DNA of 64,000 nucleotides from Rhodanobacter sp. GTDB taxonomy: Bacteria > Pseudomonadota > Gammaproteobacteria > Xanthomonadales > Rhodanobacteraceae. A program made the translations under genes and the position numbers. The DNA lies in NCBI GenBank assembly GCA_004322005.1, contig SCRF01000015.1, positions 46,499 through 110,498 of the forward strand, given 5' to 3'. The notes under the pieces are model-generated. The model ran no database searches. It was not told where the DNA came from and saw only the letters and a list, made by a program, of their open reading frames with translations. This document shows, one piece after another, positions 1 through 8,345 of this stretch (position 1 is its first letter; every line of letters begins with the position of its first letter).

Positions 1-385
1 CGGCAGGCGCACCTTCAGTGAATTCACGTTCCATGAAGCGATTTTCATTGCGGCATTGTAAAGGATGTGCCTTTCGGGGCCGTATTCGTTGCCTTCGCTC
101 GACCGAAAGGTCGATTCGCCGGGCCTTCTGGACGGTGATCAGCGGCCATCCCGAGAATGCCGGAACGTCGCTGCCACACGGCCTGCGGCCCGAATGGCGC
201 GGCCGGAACACGTGCCGTGATGATGGCTTGGGCCACCGCCCGAAATAATATTGCCCGCGGCCTTGCATTACAGTGTATGCTGATAAGGCAAGATCCCGTG
301 GCAACTCGGTGTTCCTGCTTCTTCTGCGGTAACGTGCACTTCGCTCCGAGCCGCAAATCATCAATAAGCTTCAAAGGTATGTTTC
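1..385. other. Gene-free leader region before the cold shock gene
   Basis: I see no convincing coding region here. The possible reading frames on both strands have the arginine- and alanine-rich composition expected of shadow frames in GC-rich DNA. The segment probably holds the promoter and a long 5-prime leader of the cold shock gene, since csp mRNAs usually carry one. No promoter hexamers stood out clearly enough to call. Confidence 0.4.
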
Positions 386-595
386 ATGTCGGATCGTCAG
401 AGCGGTACAGTCAAGTGGTTCAACGACGCCAAAGGTTTTGGCTTCATCACCCCGGAAAGCGGTGACGACCTGTTCGTGCATTTCCGCGCGATCCAGGGCA
501 CGGGCTTCAAGTCCCTGCAGGAAGGCCAGCGCGTCACGTTCGTCGTCACCAAGGGCCAGAAGGGCCTGCAGGCTGAGGAAGTCCAGGTCGCCTGA
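386..595 (+). CDS. Cold shock protein, CspA family
   Basis: This is a 69-residue single cold-shock domain, an OB-fold that binds single-stranded RNA and DNA and acts as an RNA chaperone in the cytoplasm. Both nucleic-acid-binding motifs are present: RNP1 as KGFGFI at about residues 16-21 and RNP2 as LFVHF at about residues 29-33. The N-terminal GTVKWFND is typical of the family, and the length matches CspA proteins (about 70 residues). The gene is monocistronic and is followed directly by a strong intrinsic terminator. Whether it is cold-induced or constitutive cannot be told from sequence; the long gene-free leader is compatible with temperature control. Confidence 0.97.
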   Translation: MSDRQSGTVKWFNDAKGFGFITPESGDDLFVHFRAIQGTGFKSLQEGQRVTFVVTKGQKGLQAEEVQVA

Positions 596-625
596 GTCCA
601 CCCGGACTTGAGTCGATCTAAAAAG

Positions 626-648
626 GCCCGCTTCGGCGGGCTTTTTTT
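626..648 (+). terminator. Rho-independent terminator of the cold shock gene
   Basis: A perfect 6-bp GCCCGC/GCGGGC stem closes a TTCG tetraloop and is followed by seven T residues. It lies about 30 bases after the csp stop codon. Confidence 0.93.
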
Positions 649-741
649 CGTCATGTGGAAAGTATTGTGCCGTACACGACTTGCCGGGCGGCCGGCATAC
701 CGCAATCATCTCCCCAATGATGCTTCCCCGGAAACACCGTC

Positions 742-1173
742 ATGACGGAAAAACTCGACCTCAGCGCGCTGCGCAACGCCCTGACATCGCTGGAAGAGAG
801 CATCGCGATCGTCGAGCAGACCAGCTGGTTCGCCCAGCAGCCGCAGGCGCTGCAGAACACGATCGTCGCCGGCGTCATCCAGAACTTCGAGTTCGTCTAC
901 GAGCTCGGCATCAAGATGATTCGCCGGCAGCTGGAACTGGAAGCCGCGAGCCCTGCCGAAGTGGACGAAAGCAGTTTCCGCGACCTGATCCGCGCAGCTG
1001 GCGAGAAAGGCCTGGTCGCCGACGTCGAGGCATGGTTCGGCTATCGGCGCATGCGCAACATCACCGCGCACACCTACGATCACGCCAAGGCGCGACAGGT
1101 CTATGAAGGCAGCCTCGCCTTCGTGAAAGATGCACGCGCGTTGTTGAGCGCGCTCGAGTCGCGGCATGGCTGA
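742..1173 (+). CDS. HepT-like HEPN protein (HI0074 family), putative toxin
   Basis: This 143-residue all-helical protein belongs to the HI0074/HepT group of HEPN proteins, partner of a minimal nucleotidyltransferase. It carries the HepT RX4HXY signature as R105, H110 and Y112 (RNITAHTY). In characterised HepT/MntA modules this motif forms an RNase active site, and the tyrosine is AMPylated by the antitoxin. The next gene overlaps it by 8 bases and encodes exactly that kind of nucleotidyltransferase, so the two are co-translated. The family assignment is firm. Toxin activity is inferred, because some HI0074 proteins were described only as nucleotidyltransferase substrate-binding subunits. Confidence 0.85.
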   Translation: MTEKLDLSALRNALTSLEESIAIVEQTSWFAQQPQALQNTIVAGVIQNFEFVYELGIKMIRRQLELEAASPAEVDESSFRDLIRAAGEKGLVADVEAWFGYRRMRNITAHTYDHAKARQVYEGSLAFVKDARALLSALESRHG

Positions 1174-1480
1174 ACCGAAGCTCGACATGCAGCCGCAACA
1201 CTGGGCCATCGTGCGCAACATCCTGCAGCAACACGCCGTCGGCTATGAAGTATGGGCATTCGGCTCGCGTGCGAAAGGCACCGCCAAGCCTTATTCCGAT
1301 CTCGATCTGGCGATCATCACCAGCGAACCGCTGAGCTTCAGGCAGGGCGCCGCATTGGCCGATGCCTTCGCCGATTCGGAATTGCCGTGGCGGGTGGATA
1401 TCGTGGATTGGGCAACCACCGATCCGGCCTTTCGGCGGATCATCGAGCGGGATCGGCTGGTGGTGCAGTCGGGAACATGA
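1166..1480 (+). CDS. MntA-like minimal nucleotidyltransferase (HI0073 family), putative antitoxin
   Basis: This 104-residue protein consists of a minimal nucleotidyltransferase domain. The defining GSX10DXD motif is complete: G33-S34, ten residues, then D45 and D47 (GSRAKG...SDLDL), which should bind magnesium and ATP. MntA antitoxins neutralise HepT by transferring AMP to the HepT tyrosine. The ATG at 1166 overlaps the end of the HepT-like gene, giving the order hepT-mntA. The following gene, prlC, is convergent, so the pair is a self-contained two-gene unit. Because the catalytic motif is intact, the module looks functional and not decayed. Confidence 0.85.
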   Translation: MAEPKLDMQPQHWAIVRNILQQHAVGYEVWAFGSRAKGTAKPYSDLDLAIITSEPLSFRQGAALADAFADSELPWRVDIVDWATTDPAFRRIIERDRLVVQSGT

Positions 1481-1552
1481 GAGGGATTTCCGGCGGGACC
1501 TGCACGACACGCCACCGACCCTCGCACGAAGTTCCGAATCCCGATCAAGCCG

Positions 1553-3610
1553 TCAAACCAGCCCGTGGTTGCGCAGCAACGCCTCGGGCGCAGGCTTGCG
1601 GCCACGGAACGCGATGAAGCTCTCCAGCGCAGGGCGACTGGCGCCAACCGCCAGCACTTCGCGGCGGAAACGCTCGCCGGTGGCGCGGTCGATCACGCTT
1701 CCCTTTTCCGCGGCCCGCTCCTCGAACTCGCCGAACGCGTCGGCGGACAGCAGCTCCGCCCACAGGTAGCTGTAGTAACCGGCCGCATAGCCGCCGGCGA
1801 AGACGTGGCTGAAGCCATGCGGAAAACGCTGCCAGGCCGGCGGATGCAGCACCGCAACCTGCTTGCGCACCTCGCCCAGCACGGCCAGCGGGCGGGCGCC
1901 TTGGGCGGGGTCGTATTCCAGGTGCAACAGGAAATCGAACAGTGCGAACTCCAGTTGCCGCACCAGGAACAGGCCGGCGTGGAAATGCCGCGCGGCCAGC
2001 ATGCGCCGGAACAGTTCGTCCGGCAGCTTCTCGCCGGTCTGGTAATGGCGCGCGAACAGGTCCAGCGCCTCGCGATTCCAGCCGAAGTTCTCCATGAACT
2101 GGCTGGGCAGTTCCACCGCATCCCACTCGACGCCGTCGATGCCGCCGATCGAGGGCAGCGCAATCTCCGTCAGCAGGTGGTGCAGGCCGTGGCCGAATTC
2201 GTGGAACAGGGTGAGCACGTCGTCGTGCGTGAGCAGCGCCGGCCTGCCTGCGGTCGGCGGCGCGAAGTTGCAGGTGAGGAAAGCCACCGGCAACTGCCGC
2301 TGCGCGCCATCGTCGAAGCGGGCACGGCAGACGTCCATCCAGGCGCCGCCGCGCTTGCCGTTGCGCGCGTAAAGATCGACATAGGCGCCGGCGAACACCC
2401 GGCCATCGGCGTCGCGCACGTCGTAATAGCGCACGTCCGGATGCCACACGTCGACGCCCTCGCGCGGGGTGAGGGCGATGCCGTAGAGCCGGCCGGCGAG
2501 GCCGAACAAGCCGTCGATCACCGCCGGCAGCGGGAAGTACGGCTTGAGCTGTTCCTCGTCCAGCGCGTACTGCTGCTGACGCAGTTTTTCGGACGCGTAG
2601 CCGACGTCCCAGGATTCGAGGTTGTCGAGCTTGAGCTCGGCGCGGGCAAACTCGCGCAAGCTGGCCAGCTCCTGCTGGGCGACCGGTTTGGCGCGGGCGG
2701 CCAGATCGTGCAGGAACTCCATCACCTCGGTCGGCGAGCCGGCCATCTTGGTCGCCAGCGATTCCTCGGCCGCATTGGCGAAGCCGAGCAGCTGCGCGGC
2801 TTCGTGGCGCAGCGCCATGATCTTCTCGATGCGCGCGGAGTTGTCGAACTTGCCCGCGTCCGGACCCTGGTCGGAGGCACGGGTCTGATACGCCCAGTAC
2901 ACCCGCTCGCGCAGGCCGCGGTTGTCGGCGTAGTTCAGCACGGCCTGCACACTGGGCTGCTTCAGCGTGACCAGATAGCCGTCCAGATCCTGGTCCACGG
3001 CATACTGGCGCAGCACCGCGCGGCCGGACTCGGGAATGCCGGCCAGATCGCGCTCGTCGGTGACGTGCTCGTGCCATGCCTCGCTGGCGTCGAGCACGGC
3101 ATTGGAGAATTCGGTGGAAAGTCTGGAGAGCTCCACCCCGATCTCGCGAAAGCGCGTGCGTGCCGGTTCCTCCAGCGCCACCCCGGAAAGCCTGAAATCG
3201 CGCAGCGCGTGCTCGACCAGCGCCCGCTCGGGACGCGGCAGCTGCGCGAAATCCGGCGCATCGGCCACTGCCTGCACGGCGGCGTACAGCGCGCGGTTCT
3301 GCCCCAGCTCGATCGCGTGCTCGGTGAGCGCCTCCTCGGCCGGACCGTACGCCGCGCGCAATGCTTCGCTGTCGGCCACCGAATGCAGATGGCTCACCGG
3401 CGCCCAGGCACGGGCGAGCCGCTGTTCCAGCCGCTCCTGGGTCAGCATCACGGTGGCGAAATCGCGCGATGCCGCGGGCGCGGTGAGCGCGTCGATGGCG
3501 TCGCGGTAATCGGCTAGCAGCACATCGATCGCCGGCGCCACCTGTTCGGGACGGATCCGGGAAAACGCCGGCAGGATATCGTCGGCCAGCAGCGGGTTGT
3601 CGTGGTTCAT
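1553..3610 (-). CDS. prlC: Oligopeptidase A (M3 family zinc metallopeptidase)
   Basis: This 685-residue cytoplasmic peptidase degrades short peptides, including cleaved signal peptides. The zinc motif HEFGH lies at about residue 470, the same place as in E. coli OpdA/PrlC, and is part of the longer FHEFGHGLHH block. The start was placed at 3610 because AAGGAGA lies six bases upstream. An in-frame ATG-initiated extension of ten residues at 3640 has no ribosome site. The length fits the family (about 680 residues). The upstream neighbour on the other strand, a gamma carbonic anhydrase-like gene, is a frequent companion of prlC in gammaproteobacteria. Confidence 0.95.
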   Translation of the reverse strand: MNHDNPLLADDILPAFSRIRPEQVAPAIDVLLADYRDAIDALTAPAASRDFATVMLTQERLEQRLARAWAPVSHLHSVADSEALRAAYGPAEEALTEHAIELGQNRALYAAVQAVADAPDFAQLPRPERALVEHALRDFRLSGVALEEPARTRFREIGVELSRLSTEFSNAVLDASEAWHEHVTDERDLAGIPESGRAVLRQYAVDQDLDGYLVTLKQPSVQAVLNYADNRGLRERVYWAYQTRASDQGPDAGKFDNSARIEKIMALRHEAAQLLGFANAAEESLATKMAGSPTEVMEFLHDLAARAKPVAQQELASLREFARAELKLDNLESWDVGYASEKLRQQQYALDEEQLKPYFPLPAVIDGLFGLAGRLYGIALTPREGVDVWHPDVRYYDVRDADGRVFAGAYVDLYARNGKRGGAWMDVCRARFDDGAQRQLPVAFLTCNFAPPTAGRPALLTHDDVLTLFHEFGHGLHHLLTEIALPSIGGIDGVEWDAVELPSQFMENFGWNREALDLFARHYQTGEKLPDELFRRMLAARHFHAGLFLVRQLEFALFDFLLHLEYDPAQGARPLAVLGEVRKQVAVLHPPAWQRFPHGFSHVFAGGYAAGYYSYLWAELLSADAFGEFEERAAEKGSVIDRATGERFRREVLAVGASRPALESFIAFRGRKPAPEALLRNHGLV

Positions 3611-3795
3611 GGAATCTCCTTGAGGCTCCCAGCGTGGCAACGCGGCCGGCCGAAATCAAGCACGCCGCGCGACTGGCCGATGGCCCGGGCCCGAGGCGCC
3701 TGTCGGGCGGTTGGTCGGCCGGGCTGCGAATCCGTCTGTGCGGTCCACTACCCGCCTCGACCACCAACGGCCCGACAGTCGCCTAGAATGCGCGG

Positions 3796-4350
3796 ATGAA
3801 TCACTTGCGCAGCTACAAGGGCGTGCTGCCCACCCTCGGCGAACGCGTCTATGTGGACCCGGCCGCCACCGTCATCGGCGACGTGGTGCTCGGCGACGAT
3901 GTCTCGATCTGGCCCGGTGCGGTGCTGCGCGGCGACGTGCACTGCATTCGCATCGGCGCGCGCAGCAACATCCAGGACGGCAGTATCGTGCACGTCACCC
4001 ACGACGGCCCGTATTCGCCCGGCGGCTTCCCCTGCCTGATCGGCGCCGGCGTGACGGTCGGCCACGCCGCCGTGGTGCATGCCTGCACCATCGAGGACTA
4101 CTGCCTGATCGGCATGCATGCCACCTTGCTCGACGGCGCGGTGATCCGGAAATACGGCTTCGTCGGGGCGGGCAGCGTGATCGCGCCCGGCAAGGTGGTC
4201 GGCGAACGCGAGCTGTGGCTGGGCAACCCGGCGAAGTTCGTGCGCCTGCTCAGCGATCGCCAGATCGAGCAGTTGCATTACTCCGCCGATCAATACGTGC
4301 GGCTGAAGGACGAATACCTCCTTGAAGCAGGAGTGAGTGGACAGGAGTGA
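3796..4350 (+). CDS. Gamma carbonic anhydrase-like protein (YrdA/PaaY left-handed beta-helix family)
   Basis: This 184-residue protein is built of hexapeptide repeats (IGDVVLGDDVSIWPGAVLRGD...), which fold into a left-handed beta-helix that trimerises. Three histidines that fit the metal site of gamma carbonic anhydrases are present: H66 in SIVHVTH, and H90 and H95 in VGHAAVVHA. The YrdA-like C-terminal helix follows. Family members bind zinc or cobalt, but many lack measurable CO2 hydratase activity, so the enzyme activity is uncertain. The last ten codons overlap the left arm of a long imperfect palindrome. Confidence 0.9.
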   Translation: MNHLRSYKGVLPTLGERVYVDPAATVIGDVVLGDDVSIWPGAVLRGDVHCIRIGARSNIQDGSIVHVTHDGPYSPGGFPCLIGAGVTVGHAAVVHACTIEDYCLIGMHATLLDGAVIRKYGFVGAGSVIAPGKVVGERELWLGNPAKFVRLLSDRQIEQLHYSADQYVRLKDEYLLEAGVSGQE

Positions 4351-4427
4351 GAAGTGAGTCGAGGCGGGCAATGCCGTTACACGGTTCCCACTTCACTTCT
4401 GCTCCCCGCTCACTCCTGCTTTCAAGG
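4320..4427. repeat. Long imperfect palindrome between convergent genes
   Basis: The left arm (about 4320-4358, with CCTTGAAGCAGGAGTGAG) and the right arm (about 4389-4427, with CTCACTCCTGCTTTCAAGG) are near-perfect inverted copies of about 38 bp around a 30-base loop. The arms consist of GAGTGA/AAGTGA-type micro-repeats. The element separates the convergent carbonic anhydrase-like gene and the hypothetical gene at 4443-4985, so it may serve as a bidirectional terminator. A related purine-rich palindrome sits between hslV and hslU. Confidence 0.7.
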
Positions 4428-4442
4428 CAGGTCGGTACGCGG

Positions 4443-4985
4443 TCAATTTTCGCCAGCCGCCGCAGCCGTCAAACGTCCCCGGATCTGCAGGGCCTCGGCT
4501 TCGTGCTTCCTGATCAACAGCGTGCGCTGGGCATCGAGGTACGAGCCCAGCAGCGCCAGCTTGTAGTTGTTCTTGTCCTGATCGTGGTTGGCGTCGTAAT
4601 CGCGCAGCAGGCGCAATTCCCGCTGCGCCTCGTCCAGGTGGCCCTCGCCGATCTCGCGTTCCACCTCATCGCAGGCCGGCATGAACGCTTCATGCAGGCG
4701 CGCCATGGCCAGCTTGTTTCCGGGATCCAGCGGCAATACGCTGAGGTAGAACTCGTAGACGTTGCTGCCAATCGGCGCCACCAGGTGGTGCTCGCGGAAG
4801 GCCCTGTCGGCCAGGCCGAGCAGCACGGTGACGCCGCTGCTGTCATTGGCCGCCGCGTGCGCTGCCTTTGCCTGCGCCGACACATGGCTGTACCAGAGCG
4901 TGCCCACGGCCAGGGCGATCGTCAGCGGCAATCCGTACAGAAGCATCCCGCGCCGACCTGACGCGGTGGAGAGGAAACGAGACAT
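4443..4985 (-). CDS. Membrane-anchored hypothetical protein
   Basis: This 180-residue protein begins with a short basic stretch (SGRRG) and one transmembrane segment at about residues 14-33 (LLYGLPLTIALAVGTLWY). The remainder is a helical, charged region predicted to face the periplasm. The segment around FYLSVLPLDPGNKLAMARL resembles a tetratricopeptide-like helical pair. I do not recognise a named family. It is convergent with the carbonic anhydrase-like gene and lies about 160 bases downstream of aroE on the same strand, so it could be read from the aroE promoter. Its function is unknown. Confidence 0.6.
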   Translation of the reverse strand: MSRFLSTASGRRGMLLYGLPLTIALAVGTLWYSHVSAQAKAAHAAANDSSGVTVLLGLADRAFREHHLVAPIGSNVYEFYLSVLPLDPGNKLAMARLHEAFMPACDEVEREIGEGHLDEAQRELRLLRDYDANHDQDKNNYKLALLGSYLDAQRTLLIRKHEAEALQIRGRLTAAAAGEN

Positions 4986-5147
4986 GGCACCTGCTTGAGT
5001 CTGGATGGCGCCTCAGGCAGCCCGTGTCGGGCGCTGCGGCAATGCCGATACGGTATTCGCGCTTGATGGCAGTTTGATGAATATGCCCCGCGTGCCGCAC
5101 AGCAATCACAGCCATACCCACTCGCTCCTGCACTCTTGCAGCCAGCG

Positions 5148-5975
5148 TCAGCACTGGACTCGCAGCGACTGATACACCGGCTCGGTGTCCGGCCGCTTGC
5201 CATGCCACAGTTCGAATGCGTCGGCGGCGGTTTCCACCAGCATGCCAAGGCCGTCGAACGCGAAACGCGCGCCCGCCGTTTTCGCCCAGGCCAGAAAGCC
5301 GCCGGCGGCGGTGCCGTAGGACAGGTCGTAGCAAAGCGCGCGGGCGCCGGCCAGCGAGAACGGCAACTGCAGCGATGCGCCCAGCACGCCGGCCGAGGTG
5401 GCGTTGACGATCAGATCGAAACTGCCGATCTCGGCCAGATCCTGCCAGTAGCGGGTATGCACCCGCGCCGGCTCGCCGATCGCGTCGGCCAGCGCATCGG
5501 CCGCAGCCGCCGAGCGGTTGACGATGGTCAGCGTTTCCACGCCGGCATCGAGCAGGCTCCACACCACGCCGTGTGCCGCGCCGCCGGCCCCGAGCAGCAG
5601 CGCGTCGTGACCGCGCAGATCCACGCTGTGGCGCTCGGTGAGGTCGCGCACCATGCCGGCGCCGTCGGTGTTGTGCGCCGCCAGCCGGCCATCCGCGAGC
5701 CGGGTCAGCACGTTCGCACTGCCGGCGCGCATGGCCGCCGTGCTGCGCTGATCCGCCAGCGCAAACGCCGTCGCCTTGTGCGGCAGCGTGACGTTCGCGC
5801 CAAGGCCGTCTTCGGCAAAAAACCGGCGCACTGCCGCCACGAATTCGGCCGGCGCCGCATCGATGGCCCGATATTCGAGCTCGATGCCGAACTGCCGCGC
5901 GAACGCCTGATGGATCTGCGGCGACAGGCTGTGCGCGATGGGATGACCGAATACGGCGAACTGGGCTGGTTTCAT
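5148..5975 (-). CDS. aroE: Shikimate 5-dehydrogenase
   Basis: This 275-residue NADP-dependent enzyme reduces 3-dehydroshikimate to shikimate in the pathway to aromatic amino acids. The N-terminal signature AVFGHPIAHSLSP binds shikimate. K67 (TLPHK) and D104 (HNTDGAG) are the catalytic pair, and the dinucleotide-binding glycine loop is LLGAGGAAHGV. The NATSAG motif follows, and the C-terminal helix contains LGMLVETAADAFELW. The length is normal for AroE (about 270 residues). The gene stands alone, with a repeat-rich gap upstream. Confidence 0.96.
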   Translation of the reverse strand: MKPAQFAVFGHPIAHSLSPQIHQAFARQFGIELEYRAIDAAPAEFVAAVRRFFAEDGLGANVTLPHKATAFALADQRSTAAMRAGSANVLTRLADGRLAAHNTDGAGMVRDLTERHSVDLRGHDALLLGAGGAAHGVVWSLLDAGVETLTIVNRSAAAADALADAIGEPARVHTRYWQDLAEIGSFDLIVNATSAGVLGASLQLPFSLAGARALCYDLSYGTAAGGFLAWAKTAGARFAFDGLGMLVETAADAFELWHGKRPDTEPVYQSLRVQC

Positions 5976-6301
5976 GCGGACTTCCGGATCGGTGCTGGCG
6001 CCATGGCGCGCGGGACTTCCATTCTACAGAGCGCGACCGCCGCGACAGCCGCCGCCCGCCAGCTCCTGGCAGGAACGCCCCCTGTGCGCGGCGCTGTAGG
6101 AGCCCGCTCGCGGGCGATGCTTTGCTTTCGGGACTCGCAAGAGCATCGCCCGCAAGCGGGCTCCTACATGCGATGCTCTTGCGCAAGGGCTTTCGCGCAC
6201 GAGGTGCGCTCCTACCGGCGGACACCATAGCCTACGGGTCGCAGGTAATGAGATGGCGGCATTGCAGGCTGTCGGTGTCATCCACCGAAGGGACATCTCA
6301 C
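5976..6301. other. Gene-free interval carrying repeats
   Basis: This 326-base interval between the divergent aroE and the small membrane protein gene encodes nothing I can support. Its middle part (6095-6216) is a cluster of palindromic extragenic repeats, listed separately. The aroE promoter should lie at its left end and the promoter of the small gene at its right end, but no clear hexamers were seen. Confidence 0.6.
6095..6216. repeat. REP-like palindromic repeat cluster
   Basis: Two inverted copies of one unit are present, left at 6095-6120 (TGTAGGAGCCCGCTCGCGGG then CGATGC) and right at 6141-6168. A third, diverged unit follows to 6216 and ends GTGCGCTCCTACC. Each unit is itself a hairpin (CCCGCTCGCGGG), and the pair forms a larger stem. 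The same unit recurs at 15728-15818, and variants occur at 44791-44819 and 59901-60019, so this is a dispersed genomic repeat family. Confidence 0.9.
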
Positions 6302-6559
6302 ATGCGCCAGCAAACCCTGTCTTCCGCGTTTCGCCAACGACTGCACGACGCCGCCTTGCTGTGGCTGCTCGGCGGCGGCACGCTGCTGCTGACCACCCTG
6401 GTGCCGCTGCATACCGAGCTGCTCGGCTGGACGCCGGCATTCTGGCTGGCCGGGGCGCCACTGATCATCCTGCTTGGACTGGAACCGTCACTGCTGCGCG
6501 TGTGGCTCACCCCACGACGGCCACGCCGCCGCGCACCGCACCACTCCGTGTGGCATTGA
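6302..6559 (+). CDS. Small two-helix membrane protein
   Basis: This 85-residue protein has two hydrophobic segments, about residues 16-35 (AALLWLLGGGTLLLTTLVPL) and 43-60 (PAFWLAGAPLIILLGLEP), and a basic C-terminal tail (RPRRRAPHH). The start at 6302 is preceded by GAAGGGA at a suitable distance, so longer upstream extensions were discarded. It is convergent with the RimK-like gene, with only 26 bases between the stop codons. I do not recognise a family. The topology suggests an inner-membrane protein with a cytoplasmic basic tail. Confidence 0.65.
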   Translation: MRQQTLSSAFRQRLHDAALLWLLGGGTLLLTTLVPLHTELLGWTPAFWLAGAPLIILLGLEPSLLRVWLTPRRPRRRAPHHSVWH

Positions 6560-6585
6560 GCCCGACAGGCTGCTGGACAGCGCTT

Positions 6586-8097
6586 TCACGGTACCGTCGG
6601 GACCGGGCTCGCGCGGCCGACCGTGCCCTGCCGCTTGCGCTCCATCCGGCGCAGGAACTCCTGCATGATGCGTAGGTACAACTCGTCGCCGAGATGGGCG
6701 TCTTCCACGCCCGCATCGATCGACGGGTTGTCGTTGACCTCGATCACCACCGGCTTGTCGCCGGACTGTTTCAGGTCCACGCCGTACAGGCCGTCGCCGA
6801 TCAGCTGGGTGGCCTTCAATGCCAGCTTGACCACTTCGGCCGGCGCGTCGCGCACCGCGATCGTCTCGAAACCGCCGGTTTTCGCGGTGCCCTTGGCGCC
6901 ATGGTTGTAGATCTGCCAGTGCCCGCGCGACATGTAGTACTTGCAGGCGTACAACGGTTCGCGGTTGAGCACGCCGATCCGCCAGTCGAACTCGGTATAG
7001 ACATATTCCTGCGCCAGCAGCAGCGCGCTGTGCTGGAACAGCCCGCTGGCGGCCTGTTCCAGTGCCTGTTCGCTCTCCACCTTGACCACGCCGCGCGAGA
7101 ACGAGCCGTCCGGGATCTTCAGCACCAGCGGAAAACCGAGCTTGGCGACGACGTCCTTCATGCCCTTGGCATCGTCGCGATACAGGATCTCGGTGCGCGG
7201 CACCGCCAGCTTGCGCGACACCATCAGGTCGTTCAGGAAGATCTTGTTGGTGCAGCGCAGGATCGAGCCGGGATCGTCGATCACCACCATGCCCTCCTTC
7301 TCCGCCCGATGCGAGAAACGATAGGTGTGGTTGTCGCTGGCGGTGGTCTCGCGGATGAACAGGCCGTCGTATTCGGCCAGCCGCTGGTAATCGTTCTTGC
7401 CGATCGTGTCGACCTCGATGCCAAGCTCCTTGCCGGCGGCGATGAAGGCCTTCAGCGCCCTCTTGTTCGACGGCGGCATCGCCTCCTTCTCGTCCACCAG
7501 CATGGCCATGTCGTAGCGGTACAGCTTGCGCGTACGCGGTTTGCGCCACAGCTTCCTGGAGAAGCGGTCAAGCTCCTCGGCAAACGCATCTTCCTGCGCA
7601 TCGTCCAGCGTCTGCAGCCCGACCGGCTTGATCGCACTAACCTGCCACACGCGGTCGCGCTCGAACTCGATCCGCAGCAGCGGGCAGGGGAACATTTCGA
7701 ATACCTGCCGCGCCAGATCCTGCAAGGCTGGATAGGCGGTCACGCCGAAGTACACCAGGATGCCGAAATCGGTGGTGTCGCGGCCGCCGGCGGGCAGGAA
7801 GCGGATCAGCTTCTGGTTGAGATCCTCGATGTCCAGGCCGTACAGCGAGCGCCGGCGCAGGTCGTTGACCGTGCGCACCGACGGCATCACCCGATGCCCA
7901 CGCGCCTCGGCCAGCAGCGACACGTAGTAGCCGGTACCCAGATACTTGTAGCTGCGGCACAGGTTCAGCACATGCGTGCGCTCCTCGTCGCCGCCCACCG
8001 GCGTGCGCAGGTAGTCCATCGCACTCATCACATCGACGGACGGATAGTACGAGCCCCAGTCCGAGGCTTTCTCGACAACGATGACCAGACGGGCCAT
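6586..8097 (-). CDS. RimK-family ATP-grasp ligase with N-terminal RLAN-type domain
   Basis: This 503-residue protein has two parts. The first roughly 200 residues (MARLVIVVEKASDWGSYYPS...) match the N-terminal domain found in long RimK-family proteins. From about residue 200 an ATP-grasp region of the glutamate-ligase type follows, with FPLVLKIPDGSFSRGVVKVE, FDWRIGVLN and DLKQSGDKPVVIEVNDNPSID, the last carrying the magnesium-binding acidic and asparagine residues. E. coli RimK adds glutamates to ribosomal protein S6, but the substrate of this longer group is not established. The start is supported by GAGAGG upstream. A GNAT gene is divergent from it, an arrangement I recall for this subfamily in other proteobacteria. 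Confidence 0.85.
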   Translation of the reverse strand: MARLVIVVEKASDWGSYYPSVDVMSAMDYLRTPVGGDEERTHVLNLCRSYKYLGTGYYVSLLAEARGHRVMPSVRTVNDLRRRSLYGLDIEDLNQKLIRFLPAGGRDTTDFGILVYFGVTAYPALQDLARQVFEMFPCPLLRIEFERDRVWQVSAIKPVGLQTLDDAQEDAFAEELDRFSRKLWRKPRTRKLYRYDMAMLVDEKEAMPPSNKRALKAFIAAGKELGIEVDTIGKNDYQRLAEYDGLFIRETTASDNHTYRFSHRAEKEGMVVIDDPGSILRCTNKIFLNDLMVSRKLAVPRTEILYRDDAKGMKDVVAKLGFPLVLKIPDGSFSRGVVKVESEQALEQAASGLFQHSALLLAQEYVYTEFDWRIGVLNREPLYACKYYMSRGHWQIYNHGAKGTAKTGGFETIAVRDAPAEVVKLALKATQLIGDGLYGVDLKQSGDKPVVIEVNDNPSIDAGVEDAHLGDELYLRIMQEFLRRMERKRQGTVGRASPVPTVP

Positions 8098-8345
8098 GGC
8101 ACCTCTCGGACAATGCGGCTATGACAGGAACGCCCGGCGCGGGCGGACGGCACATGCAAGGCGCGCAGTTTGGCACAGGGCCGGCGTTGCACAAGCCGCG
8201 GCGCTGAAGCCGCACTGAATGTGCGTGGGGCGTTCCTGCAGGATCGTGCCGGTGTCGTCGATGCCCGACCGCCCAGCGGCCGTTTTCAACCTCGCGCATC
8301 TATCGCATGATGCACCTCGCCGCCTCACACCGGAACTGCTCAGGC

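Noticed and set aside
1565..3517. Long plus-strand open frame (about 650 codons) opposite prlC
   Set aside because: It is an antisense shadow caused by GC-rich third positions; the sequence has no family character while the minus strand encodes a clear M3 peptidase.
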